Shown here one piece after another: positions 62,978 through 64,000 of a stretch of 64,000 nucleotides of DNA (positions are counted from its first letter, which is position 1; every line of letters starts with the position of its first letter). The DNA is from Pseudoalteromonas luteoviolacea. GTDB taxonomy: Bacteria > Pseudomonadota > Gammaproteobacteria > Enterobacterales > Alteromonadaceae. The notes under the pieces are model-generated. The model made no database searches, was not told where the DNA came from, and saw nothing but the letters and a program-made list of their open reading frames with translations. The stretch is from positions 248,001 to 312,000 of the forward strand of contig NZ_JWIC01000006.1 of the NCBI RefSeq assembly GCF_000814765.1, read 5' to 3'. A program made the translations under genes and the position numbers.

Positions 62978-63954
62978 TGGCTAAAATGAATATGTTACAC
63001 GCCATTAATTCGGCGCTTGATATTAGTATGGCAGAGCACCCTCAGGCTTGTATCTTCGGTGAGGATGTGGGTTATTTTGGCGGTGTATTCCGAGCAACAT
63101 CTGGGTTGCAAGAAAAATATGGTAAGCACCGTGTATTTAATACACCACTCACAGAGCAAGGTATTCTTGGTTTTGCCAATGGTCTTGCAGCATTTGGTGC
63201 ACCAGCATTAGCTGAAATTCAGTTTGCGGATTATATCTTCCCTGCATTTGACCAAATCGTAAATGAGTCAGCGAAATTCCGTTATCGCTCTGGTAACGAG
63301 TTTAATGTGGGTAATTTGACTATTCGTACGCCTTACGGTGGTGGTATTGCCGGTGGTTTGTATCACTCGCAATCTCCTGAAGCGTATTTTGCTCACACAC
63401 CAGGTTTGAAATTGGTGGTGCCGCGTAACCCTTACCAAGCAAAAGGCTTATTGAGAGCCTGTATCAAAGATGATAACCCTGTTATTTTCTTTGAACCTAA
63501 ACGCTTATATCGTGCATCAGTTGGTGAAGTACCAGAAGAAGATTATACAATCGAAATTGGTACAGCGGAAGTTGTTAAAGAGGGCTCAGACATCACTGTA
63601 CTCGCTTGGGGTGCGCAAATGGAGATCATTGAACAGGCCGCAGTGAAAGCAGAAGAAGCTGGTATCAGCTGTGAAATTATCGACCTTCGCTCAATTTTGC
63701 CTTGGGATGCCGACACACTGATTAAATCTGTAACGAAGACGGGTCGCTTAGTGATCAGTCATGAAGCGCCAATTACAAATGGCTTTGGTGCTGAAATTGC
63801 GGCGACCATTCAAAAAGAGTGTTTCTTGCATTTAGAATCACCTATTGAACGTGTTTGTGGTTTAGATACGCCATATCCTTTAGCACTTGAAAAAGAATAT
63901 GTACCAGATGCTTTAAAAGTGTTTGAAGCAATTAAGAAGTCAGTGGAATTTTAA
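62977..63954 (+). CDS. bkdA2: Branched-chain 2-oxoacid dehydrogenase E1 beta subunit
   Basis: 325 aa, start overlapping the alpha stop by one base (TAATG). [33 protein letters not shown], and [21 protein letters not shown] (shown in parts: [21 protein letters not shown]) are typical E1 beta sites for cofactor and dimer contact, and [13 protein letters not shown] marks the C-terminal domain. Forms the alpha2-beta2 E1 component. Confidence 0.96.
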   Translation: MAKMNMLHAINSALDISMAEHPQACIFGEDVGYFGGVFRATSGLQEKYGKHRVFNTPLTEQGILGFANGLAAFGAPALAEIQFADYIFPAFDQIVNESAKFRYRSGNEFNVGNLTIRTPYGGGIAGGLYHSQSPEAYFAHTPGLKLVVPRNPYQAKGLLRACIKDDNPVIFFEPKRLYRASVGEVPEEDYTIEIGTAEVVKEGSDITVLAWGAQMEIIEQAAVKAEEAGISCEIIDLRSILPWDADTLIKSVTKTGRLVISHEAPITNGFGAEIAATIQKECFLHLESPIERVCGLDTPYPLALEKEYVPDALKVFEAIKKSVEF

Positions 63955-63963
63955 GGATAAGTC

Positions 63964-64000
63964 ATGTCTAAAGAGTTTATTTTACCAGATATCGGCGAAG
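63964..64000 (+). CDS. bkdB: Dihydrolipoyl acyltransferase E2 of the bkd complex, 5' end only
   Basis: ATG 63964 with TAAGGATAA upstream; only 12 codons are in the window (SKEFILPDIGE), the usual start of a lipoyl domain. Third gene of the operon, cut by the right edge. Confidence 0.88.
   Translation, partial: MSKEFILPDIGE

Noticed and set aside
1..64000. tRNA genes, CRISPR arrays, insertion sequences
   Set aside because: Read for cloverleaf 3' ends, regularly spaced repeats and transposase motifs on both strands; none was seen.

Overview
The window looks like chromosome of a marine gammaproteobacterium of the genus Pseudoalteromonas, most likely P. luteoviolacea or a close relative. The right-hand third holds ordinary Alteromonadales housekeeping genes (glnS, fur, fldA, ybfE, ybfF, seqA, pgm, astE, bkdA1-bkdA2-bkdB). 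The left two thirds hold a complete-looking extracellular contractile injection system (eCIS) whose layout matches, from memory, the MAC locus (metamorphosis-associated contractile structures) that makes Hydroides tubeworm larvae settle. I could run no database search; species and MAC assignment rest on motifs and gene order.

Layout. (1) 1-2021: assembly genes, an AAA+ ATPase cut by the left edge and a DUF4255 cap protein. (2) 2120-7642: fibre and adhesin module of five genes built from recurring phage-tail domains. (3) 7673-14540: cargo module: a 747-aa protein ending in a GNAT domain, a 496-aa protein with a non-specific nuclease motif (Pne1-like) and a 943-aa protein in the position of Mif1. 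(4) 14829-25986: accessory stretch of mixed strands with lipoproteins, secreted proteins, a FecR-domain protein, an RpfF-like crotonase, an SGNH hydrolase, and a five-gene same-strand run ending in a trypsin-like protease. (5) 26180-48978: structural core: a structured leader RNA, one sheath, two tubes, DUF5908, LysM-type tube adaptor, VgrG-like spike, gp25, gpJ and Afp12-like baseplate proteins, a 1671-aa fibre, the tape measure, two small unknowns and a pesticin-type lysozyme. (6) 49021-50965: a broken two-membrane-segment gene and two small secreted genes on the minus strand. (7) 51537-64000: housekeeping.

How it works together (family knowledge plus inference). Sheath and inner tube assemble on the baseplate (gp25, gpJ, Afp12-like) around the spike; the tape measure sets tube length; cap and ATPase finish assembly; fibres bind target cells; contraction drives the tube with nuclease and Mif1-like cargo into the target. 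The lysozyme at the end of the core would help release particles by producer lysis. Many junctions between structural genes carry strong hairpins just upstream of the next ribosome binding site, and a large multi-helix leader precedes the sheath gene, suggesting that RNA structure tunes part stoichiometry.

No tRNA, rRNA, CRISPR array, insertion sequence, integrase, capsid, terminase or portal gene was seen.
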